Shown one piece after another: positions 39,675 through 50,372 of a stretch of DNA of 64,000 bases. How positions within the stretch are numbered: the first letter of the stretch is position 1; each line of letters opens with the position of its first letter. A program made the position numbers and the translations under genes. Below the pieces are notes generated by a model. The model saw only the letters and a program-made list of their open reading frames with translations. It was not told the origin of the DNA and did no database searches. Source of the stretch: Flavobacteriales bacterium. Lineage in GTDB: Bacteria > Bacteroidota > Bacteroidia > Flavobacteriales_D > Crocinitomicaceae. Location: assembly GCA_947476955.1 (NCBI GenBank), contig CANJSS010000001.1, positions 1-64,000 of the forward strand, written 5' to 3'.

Positions 39675-41939
39675 ATGGCTAAAATAAAAAAACAAGATGC
39701 ATTAGATTACCACTCTTCGGGTAAACCGGGGAAAATAGAGGTAGTTCCAACAAAACCATATTCCTCCCAAAGAGATTTATCCTTGGCATATTCTCCAGGC
39801 GTTGCAGAACCATGTTTGAAAATTGCTGAAAATCCGGATGACGTATATAAATATACCAGTAAGGCAAATTTAGTTGCTGTTATTTCAAATGGAACGGCAG
39901 TTTTAGGGCTAGGAAATATTGGCCCCTTAGCGTCAAAACCAGTAATGGAAGGAAAAGGTTTGCTTTTTAAAATTTTTGCAGATATAGATGTTTTTGACAT
40001 TGAAGTAGATGCAACAGATCCTGAATTATTTATTCAAACCGTAAAAGCAATTGCGCCAACTTTTGGCGGGATTAATTTAGAGGATATCAAAGCGCCAGAA
40101 GCATTTGAAATCGAACGCAGACTGAAAGAGGAATTGGATATTCCAATTATGCACGATGACCAGCATGGAACGGCTATTATTTCATCTGCCGCTTTGCTTA
40201 ATGCACTTGAATTAGCAAAAAAAAATATTGCTAACGTAAGAATTGTAATGTCTGGTGCAGGCGCTGCAGCAATGTCTTGTGCGCAGTTATATCGTGCACT
40301 CGGAGCTAAAGTTGAGAACATTTGGATGTTCGACTCTAAAGGGTTGATTTGCCAGGAGAGATCCGACATGGATGAAAGTAAATTAATCTATTCTGGACAT
40401 AAAACTTCCATGAGTCTGGCCGAAGCAATGAAAAAAGCGGATGTTTTTGTGGGATTATCCAAAGGAAATATTGTTTCCAAAGAAATGGTTGCTTCCATGG
40501 CTAAGGATCCAATTGTTTTTGCATTAGCTAATCCAGATGCTGAAATTTCTTATAAAGATGCAACATCCGTTCGTAAGGATATTATCATGGCAACGGGTAG
40601 ATCTGATCATCCAAACCAAGTAAATAACGTACTTGGATTTCCCTATATTTTTCGAGGTGCGCTGGATGTTCGAGCGACAACAATCAACGAGGAAATGAAG
40701 TTGGCAGCTGTCAAAGCATTGGCATCACTAGCGAAGGAAACAATTCCCGAAGAGGTTATTGAGGCGTATGGTGAAAAGAATATCTCTTTTGGTAGAGATC
40801 AAATCATTCCAAAACCTTTGGATCCTAGATTGATTTATTATATTGCTCCTGCAGTTGCAAGGGCAGCAATGGAATCAGGCGTTGCAAAAAATCCAATTTT
40901 AGATTGGGATGCATATGAAATGCAACTTAAAAATCGACTTGGTCTAGACAATAAATTAATTCGAAATATTACCGAAAAAGCGCAAAGTAATCCTAAGCGA
41001 GTTGTTTTCGCTGAAGCGGATAACATAAAAATTCTAAAAGCTGCACAAACGGCATGGGAAGAAGGCGTGGCATTTCCAATTTTATTAGGGAAAAGGAAAA
41101 AAATAGAGCAACTAATTGAAGAATATAGCATCGAATTCCAGGATGTTCAAATAATCGATCCTAAATCAGAAGAAGAGGAGGAGCGCAGAATTGCATTTGG
41201 AAAATCTTTTTTCGAAAGACGCAAGCGGAAAGGAATAACGGAATTTGAATCGATTCAAATCATGCGAGAAAGAAATCACTTTGGAGCGATGATGGTGGAA
41301 ATGGGCGATGCCGACGCAATGATTTCTGGTATAACAAGAAATTACAGAGATGTTGTGCGTCCAGCTATTAAAACAGTTGGATTACAAAAAGATGTAAATA
41401 CAATTGCAGGAATGTATATTTTGGTGACTAAAAAAGGACCATTATTTTTAGCCGATACAACGATCAATCTGAATCCAACGGCGGAAGAAATAGCGGAAAT
41501 AACCAACAATGTTGCAAAAATGATTCGGAAATTTAAGGTTACGCCAAGAATTGCTTTATTGAGCTATTCCAACTTTGGCTCTTCCCCAGGGCCGGATTCA
41601 GAAAAAATGGCTAAGGCTGTCGAAATTCTACATGAAAAACATCCTACATTAGTTGTGGATGGTGAATTGCAGGCAAATTTTGCAATGAATAACGATTTGA
41701 TGATGGAGAAGTTTTCTTTTTCACACCTTGCAAACAAGCAAGTAAATACATTGATTTTCCCAAATTTATCAGCTGGAAATATTGCGTATAAATTATTACA
41801 GGAAATGACCGAAGCAGAAGCTATTGGTCCAATTTTGATAGGCTTGAAAAAATCTATTCACGTTTTACAGTTGGGTTCCACTGTGCGCGAGATAATAAAC
41901 ATGGTGAAAGTTGCAGTGGTTGACGCTCAAAATAAATAA
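39675..41939 (+). CDS. maeB: NADP-dependent malic enzyme with C-terminal phosphotransacetylase-like domain
   Basis: GKIEVVPTKPYSSQRDLSLAYSPGVAEPCLKI, PIMHDDQHGTAIISSAALLNAL, VMSGAGAAAMSCAQLY, VFALANPDAEISY; C-terminal GDADAMISGITRNYRDVVRPAI, NLSAGNIAYKLLQ. Confidence 0.97.
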   Translation: MAKIKKQDALDYHSSGKPGKIEVVPTKPYSSQRDLSLAYSPGVAEPCLKIAENPDDVYKYTSKANLVAVISNGTAVLGLGNIGPLASKPVMEGKGLLFKIFADIDVFDIEVDATDPELFIQTVKAIAPTFGGINLEDIKAPEAFEIERRLKEELDIPIMHDDQHGTAIISSAALLNALELAKKNIANVRIVMSGAGAAAMSCAQLYRALGAKVENIWMFDSKGLICQERSDMDESKLIYSGHKTSMSLAEAMKKADVFVGLSKGNIVSKEMVASMAKDPIVFALANPDAEISYKDATSVRKDIIMATGRSDHPNQVNNVLGFPYIFRGALDVRATTINEEMKLAAVKALASLAKETIPEEVIEAYGEKNISFGRDQIIPKPLDPRLIYYIAPAVARAAMESGVAKNPILDWDAYEMQLKNRLGLDNKLIRNITEKAQSNPKRVVFAEADNIKILKAAQTAWEEGVAFPILLGKRKKIEQLIEEYSIEFQDVQIIDPKSEEEEERRIAFGKSFFERRKRKGITEFESIQIMRERNHFGAMMVEMGDADAMISGITRNYRDVVRPAIKTVGLQKDVNTIAGMYILVTKKGPLFLADTTINLNPTAEEIAEITNNVAKMIRKFKVTPRIALLSYSNFGSSPGPDSEKMAKAVEILHEKHPTLVVDGELQANFAMNNDLMMEKFSFSHLANKQVNTLIFPNLSAGNIAYKLLQEMTEAEAIGPILIGLKKSIHVLQLGSTVREIINMVKVAVVDAQNK

Positions 41940-41942
41940 GAT

Positions 41943-42518
41943 ATGATTGGTCAATTAAATGGTAGGTTAATCGAAAAAAATCCAACAGAACTAGTCGTTG
42001 AATGCGGCGGTGTTGGCTACGAAGTAAAGATTTCATTAAATACTTTCTCCGCTTTGGGTTCGGAGGAGTCTGTGAAAATTTTCACCAAACTTGTCGTTCG
42101 AGAGGATGCACATATTTTATATGGTTTTGCTTCAAAATTAGAACGAGAAATGTTCAACCATTTAATTTCTGTTTCAGGAATTGGACCAAATACTGCAATG
42201 ATTATGCTTTCTTCAATGGTTCCGGATGAAATAGCACATGCTATTCAATCTGAAGATGTGCGAACAATTCAAGGTATAAAGGGAATTGGAATAAAAACAG
42301 CGCAACGGGTAATTATAGATTTGAAGGATAAAATGTTAAAAATTGTATTTTCTTCCGAAAATATTTTTAATCAAAACAATACGAATCGATTTGATGCGTT
42401 AACTGCATTGGTTTCTCTGGGTTTTGATAAAAAATCCGCCGAAAAGGCTATTGATAAAATAGCTGTTGGAGATGAAACTGTTGAAAAGCTTATTAAAGAA
42501 GCATTGAAAATATTATAA
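41943..42518 (+). CDS. ruvA: Holliday junction branch migration protein RuvA
   Basis: MIGQLNGRLIEKNPTELVVECGGVGYEVKIS, HLISVSGIGPNTAMIMLSSM, IQGIKGIGIKTAQRVIIDLKDK. Confidence 0.96.
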   Translation: MIGQLNGRLIEKNPTELVVECGGVGYEVKISLNTFSALGSEESVKIFTKLVVREDAHILYGFASKLEREMFNHLISVSGIGPNTAMIMLSSMVPDEIAHAIQSEDVRTIQGIKGIGIKTAQRVIIDLKDKMLKIVFSSENIFNQNNTNRFDALTALVSLGFDKKSAEKAIDKIAVGDETVEKLIKEALKIL

Positions 42519-42552
42519 GTTGAGGGAGAAGAATATAAAATGTAATTTTTTA

Positions 42553-45500
42553 ATGAAACAACCATTTTTATGGGTGTTAATACTTTTTTTATGTTCAAAC
42601 CTTCCAGTTTTTGCCCAAGATACGCTGCAATTTCCAATTCAAAACAACATCGATCCAACGCAATCACAACCACAAAGTTTTGATTTAGGAGATCCTTCCT
42701 CTTTGCAACAAACTATCGTTTACGATCCAATTACGGGAACCTATATTTTCAAGGAAACAATTGGAAAAGGGTTAAATTTTAGAAATCCGTCGATGATGAC
42801 GCTTGAAGAATATTTGGAATACGAGCGCCAAAAGGCATTGCGAGAAAATTGGAAAGAAAAAATTGACGAGCAAACAGCTAAAAGTCAACCAATGGAATTT
42901 CCAATTAAAATTGGCAGTAAAGCATTCGAAAATTTCTTTGGCTCCGATCAAATTACAATTCGACCACAAGGTACGGTTGAATTATCCTTTGGTGTAAATT
43001 CCTCGCGTTACGATAATCCAATTCTTCCAGTTAAACAAAGAAAAATAACTCGTTTTGATTTTCAACAGCAAATTCAATTAAATCTTGTAGGTCAGATTGG
43101 AACAAAGTTAAAAATTGGAACGAGCTACAACACGCAAGCAGCTTTTGATTTCGATAATATTTCCAAGCTTGAATATACCGGAAGCGAAGATCAGATTATG
43201 CAGAAAATAGAATTGGGAAATGTTGCAATGAAATTACCAACTTCTCTAATTCAAGGCTCTCAAACTTTGTTTGGTGCAAAAACACAATTGAAATTTGGCC
43301 GCGCGACAGTAGATTTAATTGCTGCATCTTCCAAAGGTAAACGGCAAGAGATAAATATTAGCGGCAAGGCGCAAGTGCAACGCTTTGAATTGGGCGCAGA
43401 TAACTATGAGGCAAATCGTCACTATTTTGTGAATTTATATCACCGCGATCACTACAATGCTGCTATGTCGACCGTTCCGATTGTAAATTCATCTGCTTAT
43501 GTTACACGTATGGAGGTCTGGCTTACGAATCGAACCAACAATACAGAAAACACTCGAAATATAATTGCATTTGCAGATATGGGGGAAGCAAAAGCAGAAA
43601 ATTGCCAAGGTGCCCCTGGAGGCTACTCAACAAATGAAATGCCCGATAATCAAGCGAATAACCTATACGATTGGGCATCAACTCAACCATTGGTGCGCGG
43701 ATTTGCTAATGCGGTTTCCGCCTTGAGCTCTCAGATTGCTGCCCCTGGTCCATTTCAGCAAGCTATTCACTATGAAAAGGTTGAAAATGCTAGAAAATTA
43801 ACGGAACAAGAATATTCGTATAATGCCCTTCTTGGTTATATTTCATTGAATTTACCACTGAATAACGATGAGGTATTAGCCGTTGCATACGAATATACTT
43901 ATCGCGGAGAAACCTATCAAGTTGGAGAGTTTTCAACCGATGGAATTGCTGGACAACAAGCATTATTGTTAAAATTAATCAAACCAACAATTACAAATCC
44001 TAAAAATAAGGTTTGGGATTTGATGATGAAAAATGTATATTCTATTGGTGCTTATCAAGTTGATCAAACTGGTTTCCGAATCGACCTTTTGTATAATAAC
44101 CCTGCAACTTCCCTACTTGTTCCTTTCTTTCCAGTCGCTGGAGTGGACGATAAGCAGTTAGTTACTTTGTTGGAAATGGATAAATTGAATCAGAACAATC
44201 AACCTTTTTCCGATGGTGTTTTTGATTATGTACCAATTAATTTTAACGGAAACCGAGCTGAAAATGGTGGAACTATTAATACCAGAAATGGTAGAATTTA
44301 TTTCTCTACAATTGAACCATTTGGGAGTACGCTGAAATCAAAATTAGCTGAAGTTGGTGTTCCACAAGTAACCATTGACCAAGTTGCGTATACAGAATTG
44401 TATGATTCAACAAAAACTGCGGCACAACAAATTCCAAGTAAAAATCGTTTTAGCTTCAAAGGGGAATACCAGTCTTCAGTTAGTTCAGATATTCCATTGA
44501 ATGCATTGAATGTTCCTCAAGGTGCTGTAACAGTTACGGCTGGGGGAATAAAATTGATTGAGGGAACAGATTATACGGTAGATTATAATTTGGGTAGGGT
44601 AAAAATTCTAAATTCTGGAATTTTGGAATCCAATACGCCAATAAAGATTTCAATCGAAAGCAATTCGGTGTTTGGATTTCAAGCTAGATCCATCGTCGGA
44701 ATGCATTATAATTATCGGTTCAGTGATAAGCTGAATCTCGGAGGCACGTGGATGCGCATGATGGAGCGGCCTGTAACGCAAAAAGTGGATATTGGAAGTG
44801 AGCCATTTAAAAACAATATTATTGGTTTGGACCTTGCTTTTCGAGCGGATGTTCCATTTTTAACCAAATTAGTGGATCTTCTTCCTGTAATTTCAACTAC
44901 GCAAAAGTCAACGATTTCATTTACCGGAGAATTTGCCCATTTGATTCCAGGACAACCGCGCGCAATCAATAAGGATGGGACTTCGTATATTGATGATTTT
45001 GAAGGTTCGCAAAGTGCAATCGATTTACGTTCCGTAACATCTTGGAAACTTGCCTCCATTCCGCAGGGCCAAAATGATCTATTTCCGGAAAGTGTAAATA
45101 AAAATCTTGTTGCAGGATATAAACGCGCCAAAACAGCTTGGTATATAATTGATCCATTGTTTTACCAAAGTAATTCTCTTACGCCACAGCATATCAAAGA
45201 CGATCCTACCATGCTCTCCGATAGCCGCATGCGTTTGGTGAATCAAACGGATATATTCCCAAATTTGCAGCAGCAATATGGTTCTATTCCAAATGTTCCA
45301 ATCCTAGAGTTTGCTTATTATCCAAGTGAACGTGGAATGTATAATTACGATACTACCAATACGGTGAATGCGGATGGAACGTTTACAAATCCGGAAAATC
45401 GCTGGGGAGGAATTATGCGTTCGCTTTCTACAAATGATTTTGAACAAACCAATATTGAATTTATTCAATTCTGGGTATTGGACCCATTTAATGAAGATGC

Positions 45501-48500
45501 TGAAAATGTGAACCCAAACACAGCGCATTCAGGTGGTGATCTTTATTTCAATCTTGGAAATATTTCAGAGGATATTTTGCCTGACTCACGGAAAAGTTTT
45601 GAAAATGGATTGCCTCCAACTGGCGTTTCAATTAATGATGATTTGGACACAACTGTTTGGGCAAGGATTTCTACCCAGCAAGTAGTAGTAAATGCCTTTG
45701 ATACCGATCCTGCTTCGCGTTTGAATCAAGATATTGGTTTGGACGGATGGAATAATACAGCGGAGAATGTTGCTTTTCAAAATTATGTAAATTGGGTGCA
45801 AAATAACAGTACGCTAGATCCAGCTGTAAAAGCAAAAATGATTGCCGATCCTTCCAACGATGATTACAATTTTTACCGCGATGATACCTACGATGCAGCA
45901 TCTTTCGATATTTTAAAACGCTACAAAAAATACAATGGGACAGAGGGGAATTCCCCAACGCAGGAAGCTTCAGTTGCGCTTAATGCAGATGGTTATCCAA
46001 CACAGGGAACAAATATGCCAGATATTGAGGATATAAATATTGACAATAATTTATCGGAAACGGAAAGTTATTTCCAGTACAGAATTAGCCTTCGTCCCAA
46101 CGATATGCAGGTTGGAAAAAATTTCGTTACGAATGTTCAAGTATACCAAAATGGGAATAAGACAGAAAAATGGTATCAGTTTAAAGTACCGATTAGTGAT
46201 TTTGAGAAAAAAGTAAATGGAATTCAGGATTTCCGTTCTATTCGCTTTATGCGCATGTTTATGAAAGGATTCGATGAGGAGGTTTTATTGCGATTTGCTC
46301 GTTTGGAATTTATTCGCGGTGAGTGGAGAAGATACACACAAGATTTAACGCAACCCGGAGAAAGTGTTCAAACCGATCCAAACTTAACTTCCTTTACAAT
46401 TGGCGCAGTGAACGTGGAGGAAAATGACCAACGCAGTCCTATAAAATATGAAATTCCCCCTGGAATTGTAAGAGAAGTAGATCCTTCGCAAACTTACCAA
46501 CGCCAATTAAATGAACAATCCTTGGTCTTGGACATCTGTAATTTGCAAGATGGCGATGCGCGTGCAGCTTATAGAAATGTGCAGTTCGACGTCAGAACCT
46601 ATAAGAAATTGAAAATGTATGTGCATGCTGAAGAAGTTTTAACTGCCTTGCCACTTAATAACGAAGATCTTACCTTATTCGTTCGATTGGGAACAGATTT
46701 TACAGATAATTACTACGAATACGAATTGCCGTTAAATAAAACAACTTGGGGAGCAACATTACCAGAGGATATCTGGCCGGAAGCGAATAATGTGGAAATC
46801 ATTTTCGATGATTTATTGAACTTAAAAAAGAAACGGAACAAGTTAATCGAAAGTGGAAGCACCTCAGTATCCTATGTTTTAGAATATGAGGATGCCGATC
46901 CGGTAAATTCGAAACGCGTTTTGAAGGTCAAAGGAAGTCCAAACTTACAAGGAATTCGTACCATGATGGTAGGTGTACGAAATCCTTCTAAAAGTGATGA
47001 TAATCCTTGGCAGGACGATGGCCAGGCTGATTGCGCAATTATTTGGATCAACGAACTTCGATTAACCGATTTTATTAGCGAAGGCGGTTCTGCAGCGGTT
47101 GCCCAAATGCAAGTTCAAGTAGCTGATTTTGCAAACGTTGCCATGTCTGGAAATTACTCCGGAATTAATTGGGGAAGTGTAGAAAGCCGCGTGCAAGATA
47201 GACAACGTAATGAGCGGATCGGTGTAGATATGAACGCCAATGTTCAATTGGGTCAGTTTTTTGGTCGCCAAGCTGGTGTTTCTTTGCCTTTCTTTTATGG
47301 TTATTCTCTTGGTTTAATAAATCCCGAATACGATCCGTTCAATCCAGATGTTCGCTTGGCAGATTACGATTTAGCGGAACGCAAAGAAAAGGCAAGCAAA
47401 GGACAAGATTTTACGGAACGAAAGTCCTACAATTTTACAAATGTTAGAAAAGAAGCTAGAGCAGGAGCAACAGCTCAATTTTGGCGTGTTTCCAACTGGT
47501 CTGCGAATTATTCGTATGCAGAAAATCTACACCGCGATTTCAATACTAATTTTGATAGAACCAAAACGTGGAATGGTGGCTTGAATTATAATTATTCTTT
47601 TGCTTCAAAACCTTTCGAACCATTCAAGAAGGTAAAGTTTGTTCAAAAATCTAAATGGTTGGCGCTCGTGAAAGATTTTAATCTTTTCCTTACGCCCAAA
47701 AATATTTCATTCACAAACGATGTATTACGCTCCTACAACGAGCGTCAGATTCGAAATAATATCGTTCCGGATTATGAATTCCAACCAGTTTATGTGAAGC
47801 GATTCACATGGAATAGAAACTATGCACTTGGATATGATTTAACCAAAAATCTCAAGGCAAATTTCAGCGCAACGAATAGGGCGATTTTTGAAGAGGGCAA
47901 CAGCCGTGTCGACAGAAAAAATGATCTTGAAGGTTACCGCGAGTTTAAAGATTCTATTCGTTCTCAAATTACGACTTTTGGGAAAACGATGGATTATTCT
48001 CATAATTATAGCCTTAATTACACCCTTCCTTTAGATAAACTCCCTTTAACGGATTGGATGACTGCGAATGTTAAATATGCCGGAACGTATAATTGGCAGC
48101 GCGCTCCTTTAGGTCAAAAAGACTTCGGGAATACAATTCAAAATAATAGATCAGTCAATTTTACTGGTCAAATGAATTTTACAAATCTGTATAATAAAGT
48201 TCCTTATTTCAAGAAGGTACTTAGTGATGGAAAAGGTGGAGGGAGAGCAAATGTTGGCCCGAAAGAGGTTGGAGGCAGAAACACTGGCGCAAAACCAGAG
48301 AAACCTGTTATTGAGAAAGTAGAGCCGGAAAAGCCTGAATCTGAAATGACGGAAAAAGAAAAACGCAAAGCCAAACGTCTTAAGCGCAAGAAAGAGCGCA
48401 AAGAAAAACGTGAGGAAGCTGAGAAAAAGCGCGGAGGAAAAGTACACCCTATTGGCGGTTTCGTTGCAAGGGCAATAATGACGGTTCGAAATGTTTCTGG

Positions 48501-49848
48501 GACATACGCTTTAAATGATGGGACAATGTTGCCAGGATACAACCAAGAATCAAGTATTTTAGGATTCAATAGCAGCTTCAATGCACCGCTCAGTGGTTTT
48601 GTATTTGGACAACAACGATATGATATTTGGGGGAAAGAAACGGGCTATAATATTGCTACAACAGCAGCTTCAAATGGTTGGCTAGTGAAAAATCAGGATC
48701 TCAATAAGCAATATACGATGACGCATTCACAGAATTTGAATATTCGTGCATCCTTGGAGCCATTGAAAGACCTTACTGTAGAACTTACTATGACACGAAC
48801 GTACGGCAATAATTCTAGTGAATTTTACCGTTGGAATGATGCTTCGCAACAATTTGAAGGACAAAGTAGGGTGGAAACAGGAACGTTGACCTATTCAAAT
48901 ATTACCATTGGTTCAGCATTTACAAAACTAGGTACACGAGATTTCCAATCCGAAACATTCACTAAATTATTAGCCAATCGTGTTTTGGTTTCTGAATTGT
49001 TGGGCGCTAATAATCCAATTTCAAATCCTTTGGTTTCTGGCTATTATGCTGGTTATGGTGGAACACAGCAAGAAGTTATAACTGGTGCATTTTTAACTGC
49101 ATTTTCCAATAGAGGAATGAGTGAAAAGAATATTAATCCGGTGAAAAATATGCCTTTACCAAATTGGTCCATAAATTATAACGGACTGACAAAAATGGAA
49201 TTTGCCAAGAAATATGTGAAGAATTTCGTAATTCGTCATGCGTATAGTTCTACGGTTAGTGTCTCCGGATTACAAACCAACTTGAATGCCGAATTTGATC
49301 CAAATGGAAACGCAACGGCCTTGGATATAAATAATAATTTTATTGCAGGACGTCAAATTCAAAATGTTACTATTTCTGAGCGTTTTTCTCCTTTGATTGG
49401 TATCGATGCTACATGGACAATCAAAGGCCAAGGGTTGATTACAAAATTCGAATATAAGAAAGATAGAAGTGCGACACTTTCCTTAAATAATAATCAAGTA
49501 ACTGAAATTTTAGGGAACGAATGGGTTATTGGTACTGGATACAAATTTGCAAAAGTGAAGTTACCTTTTGAAAAAATCCCTGCTAGTGCTTTGAATATTC
49601 GCTTCGACTTCTCCTTTAGAGATAATTTAACGGTAATTCGAAAAGTTGTTGAAAACACAAATCAGGCGACTGCAGGACAGCGCGTGATTTCAATTAAAAC
49701 CTCTGCAGATTATAATATGACGCAAAATTTAACAGTTCAATTCTACTACGATCAAGTAATTAATACACCAAAAATTGCAACTTCTTTCCCAACAGGAAAT
49801 ATGAGCACAGGTATTCGTTTACGCTTCAATTTAGCTGGAGTGCAATAA
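42553..49848 (+). CDS. sprA: T9SS outer-membrane translocon protein SprA/Sov
   Basis: About 2430 aa; signal peptide MKQPFLWVLILFLCSNLPVFAQ; large beta-barrel-like protein immediately downstream of ruvA; FEGSQSAIDLRSVTSWKLASIPQG and AIIWINELRLTDF. ATG at 42553 preferred over TTG at 42520. Confidence 0.95.
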   Translation: MKQPFLWVLILFLCSNLPVFAQDTLQFPIQNNIDPTQSQPQSFDLGDPSSLQQTIVYDPITGTYIFKETIGKGLNFRNPSMMTLEEYLEYERQKALRENWKEKIDEQTAKSQPMEFPIKIGSKAFENFFGSDQITIRPQGTVELSFGVNSSRYDNPILPVKQRKITRFDFQQQIQLNLVGQIGTKLKIGTSYNTQAAFDFDNISKLEYTGSEDQIMQKIELGNVAMKLPTSLIQGSQTLFGAKTQLKFGRATVDLIAASSKGKRQEINISGKAQVQRFELGADNYEANRHYFVNLYHRDHYNAAMSTVPIVNSSAYVTRMEVWLTNRTNNTENTRNIIAFADMGEAKAENCQGAPGGYSTNEMPDNQANNLYDWASTQPLVRGFANAVSALSSQIAAPGPFQQAIHYEKVENARKLTEQEYSYNALLGYISLNLPLNNDEVLAVAYEYTYRGETYQVGEFSTDGIAGQQALLLKLIKPTITNPKNKVWDLMMKNVYSIGAYQVDQTGFRIDLLYNNPATSLLVPFFPVAGVDDKQLVTLLEMDKLNQNNQPFSDGVFDYVPINFNGNRAENGGTINTRNGRIYFSTIEPFGSTLKSKLAEVGVPQVTIDQVAYTELYDSTKTAAQQIPSKNRFSFKGEYQSSVSSDIPLNALNVPQGAVTVTAGGIKLIEGTDYTVDYNLGRVKILNSGILESNTPIKISIESNSVFGFQARSIVGMHYNYRFSDKLNLGGTWMRMMERPVTQKVDIGSEPFKNNIIGLDLAFRADVPFLTKLVDLLPVISTTQKSTISFTGEFAHLIPGQPRAINKDGTSYIDDFEGSQSAIDLRSVTSWKLASIPQGQNDLFPESVNKNLVAGYKRAKTAWYIIDPLFYQSNSLTPQHIKDDPTMLSDSRMRLVNQTDIFPNLQQQYGSIPNVPILEFAYYPSERGMYNYDTTNTVNADGTFTNPENRWGGIMRSLSTNDFEQTNIEFIQFWVLDPFNEDAENVNPNTAHSGGDLYFNLGNISEDILPDSRKSFENGLPPTGVSINDDLDTTVWARISTQQVVVNAFDTDPASRLNQDIGLDGWNNTAENVAFQNYVNWVQNNSTLDPAVKAKMIADPSNDDYNFYRDDTYDAASFDILKRYKKYNGTEGNSPTQEASVALNADGYPTQGTNMPDIEDINIDNNLSETESYFQYRISLRPNDMQVGKNFVTNVQVYQNGNKTEKWYQFKVPISDFEKKVNGIQDFRSIRFMRMFMKGFDEEVLLRFARLEFIRGEWRRYTQDLTQPGESVQTDPNLTSFTIGAVNVEENDQRSPIKYEIPPGIVREVDPSQTYQRQLNEQSLVLDICNLQDGDARAAYRNVQFDVRTYKKLKMYVHAEEVLTALPLNNEDLTLFVRLGTDFTDNYYEYELPLNKTTWGATLPEDIWPEANNVEIIFDDLLNLKKKRNKLIESGSTSVSYVLEYEDADPVNSKRVLKVKGSPNLQGIRTMMVGVRNPSKSDDNPWQDDGQADCAIIWINELRLTDFISEGGSAAVAQMQVQVADFANVAMSGNYSGINWGSVESRVQDRQRNERIGVDMNANVQLGQFFGRQAGVSLPFFYGYSLGLINPEYDPFNPDVRLADYDLAERKEKASKGQDFTERKSYNFTNVRKEARAGATAQFWRVSNWSANYSYAENLHRDFNTNFDRTKTWNGGLNYNYSFASKPFEPFKKVKFVQKSKWLALVKDFNLFLTPKNISFTNDVLRSYNERQIRNNIVPDYEFQPVYVKRFTWNRNYALGYDLTKNLKANFSATNRAIFEEGNSRVDRKNDLEGYREFKDSIRSQITTFGKTMDYSHNYSLNYTLPLDKLPLTDWMTANVKYAGTYNWQRAPLGQKDFGNTIQNNRSVNFTGQMNFTNLYNKVPYFKKVLSDGKGGGRANVGPKEVGGRNTGAKPEKPVIEKVEPEKPESEMTEKEKRKAKRLKRKKERKEKREEAEKKRGGKVHPIGGFVARAIMTVRNVSGTYALNDGTMLPGYNQESSILGFNSSFNAPLSGFVFGQQRYDIWGKETGYNIATTAASNGWLVKNQDLNKQYTMTHSQNLNIRASLEPLKDLTVELTMTRTYGNNSSEFYRWNDASQQFEGQSRVETGTLTYSNITIGSAFTKLGTRDFQSETFTKLLANRVLVSELLGANNPISNPLVSGYYAGYGGTQQEVITGAFLTAFSNRGMSEKNINPVKNMPLPNWSINYNGLTKMEFAKKYVKNFVIRHAYSSTVSVSGLQTNLNAEFDPNGNATALDINNNFIAGRQIQNVTISERFSPLIGIDATWTIKGQGLITKFEYKKDRSATLSLNNNQVTEILGNEWVIGTGYKFAKVKLPFEKIPASALNIRFDFSFRDNLTVIRKVVENTNQATAGQRVISIKTSADYNMTQNLTVQFYYDQVINTPKIATSFPTGNMSTGIRLRFNLAGVQ

Positions 49849-49852
49849 GTAT

Positions 49853-50290
49853 ATGATTCGTTCGGTAAAAAGAGGAGACGAGCACGCAATAATGGAATTA
49901 ATCCACGCGCTTGCCCTATATGAAAAAGCACCAGAAGAAGTTGTAAATACAGCTCTAGATTTAGGAGTTCATTTATTCGACGAAAAAATTTGCGACGCAT
50001 TTGTAGCAGAAGAAGGCGGAAAAATCATTGGTTTTGCTCTTTTTTACACGAATTATTCAACTTGGAAGGGTAAATGCTTGTACTTGGAAGATTTCTTTGT
50101 TCTACCCGAATTTAGAGGAGTAGGAATAGGTTCAAAACTATTTGATGCCGTTGTTTCTACCGCTAAGGAACGTGGCGTAAAACGCATGGATTGGCAAGTT
50201 CTGGATTGGAATACTCCTGCATTGAATTTTTATGAGAACAAAAAGGCGCACTTGGATCCAGAATGGATAAACGGTCGTTACTTTTTTTAA
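49853..50290 (+). CDS. GNAT family N-acetyltransferase
   Basis: IRSVKRGDEHAIMELIHALALYEKAPEEV, LYLEDFFVLPEFRGVGIGSKLFDAV, RMDWQVLDWNTPALNFYE. Confidence 0.93.
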   Translation: MIRSVKRGDEHAIMELIHALALYEKAPEEVVNTALDLGVHLFDEKICDAFVAEEGGKIIGFALFYTNYSTWKGKCLYLEDFFVLPEFRGVGIGSKLFDAVVSTAKERGVKRMDWQVLDWNTPALNFYENKKAHLDPEWINGRYFF

Positions 50291-50372
50291 TTCTACAATT
50301 TCATATACTTTATTTCCTCCTAGAATTTAAACCATTTTCCTAAAGATTTGTTTTTTTAGTAATCGTTAGCTT

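Noticed and set aside
42520-42552. TTG-started N-terminal extension of sprA (MREKNIKCNFL)
   Set aside because: ATG at 42553 gives a standard signal peptide immediately; the extension is not needed.
48204-48581. 125-aa and 98-aa antisense ORFs within sprA
   Set aside because: Arise from the Lys/Glu-rich low-complexity sense segment; no independent support.
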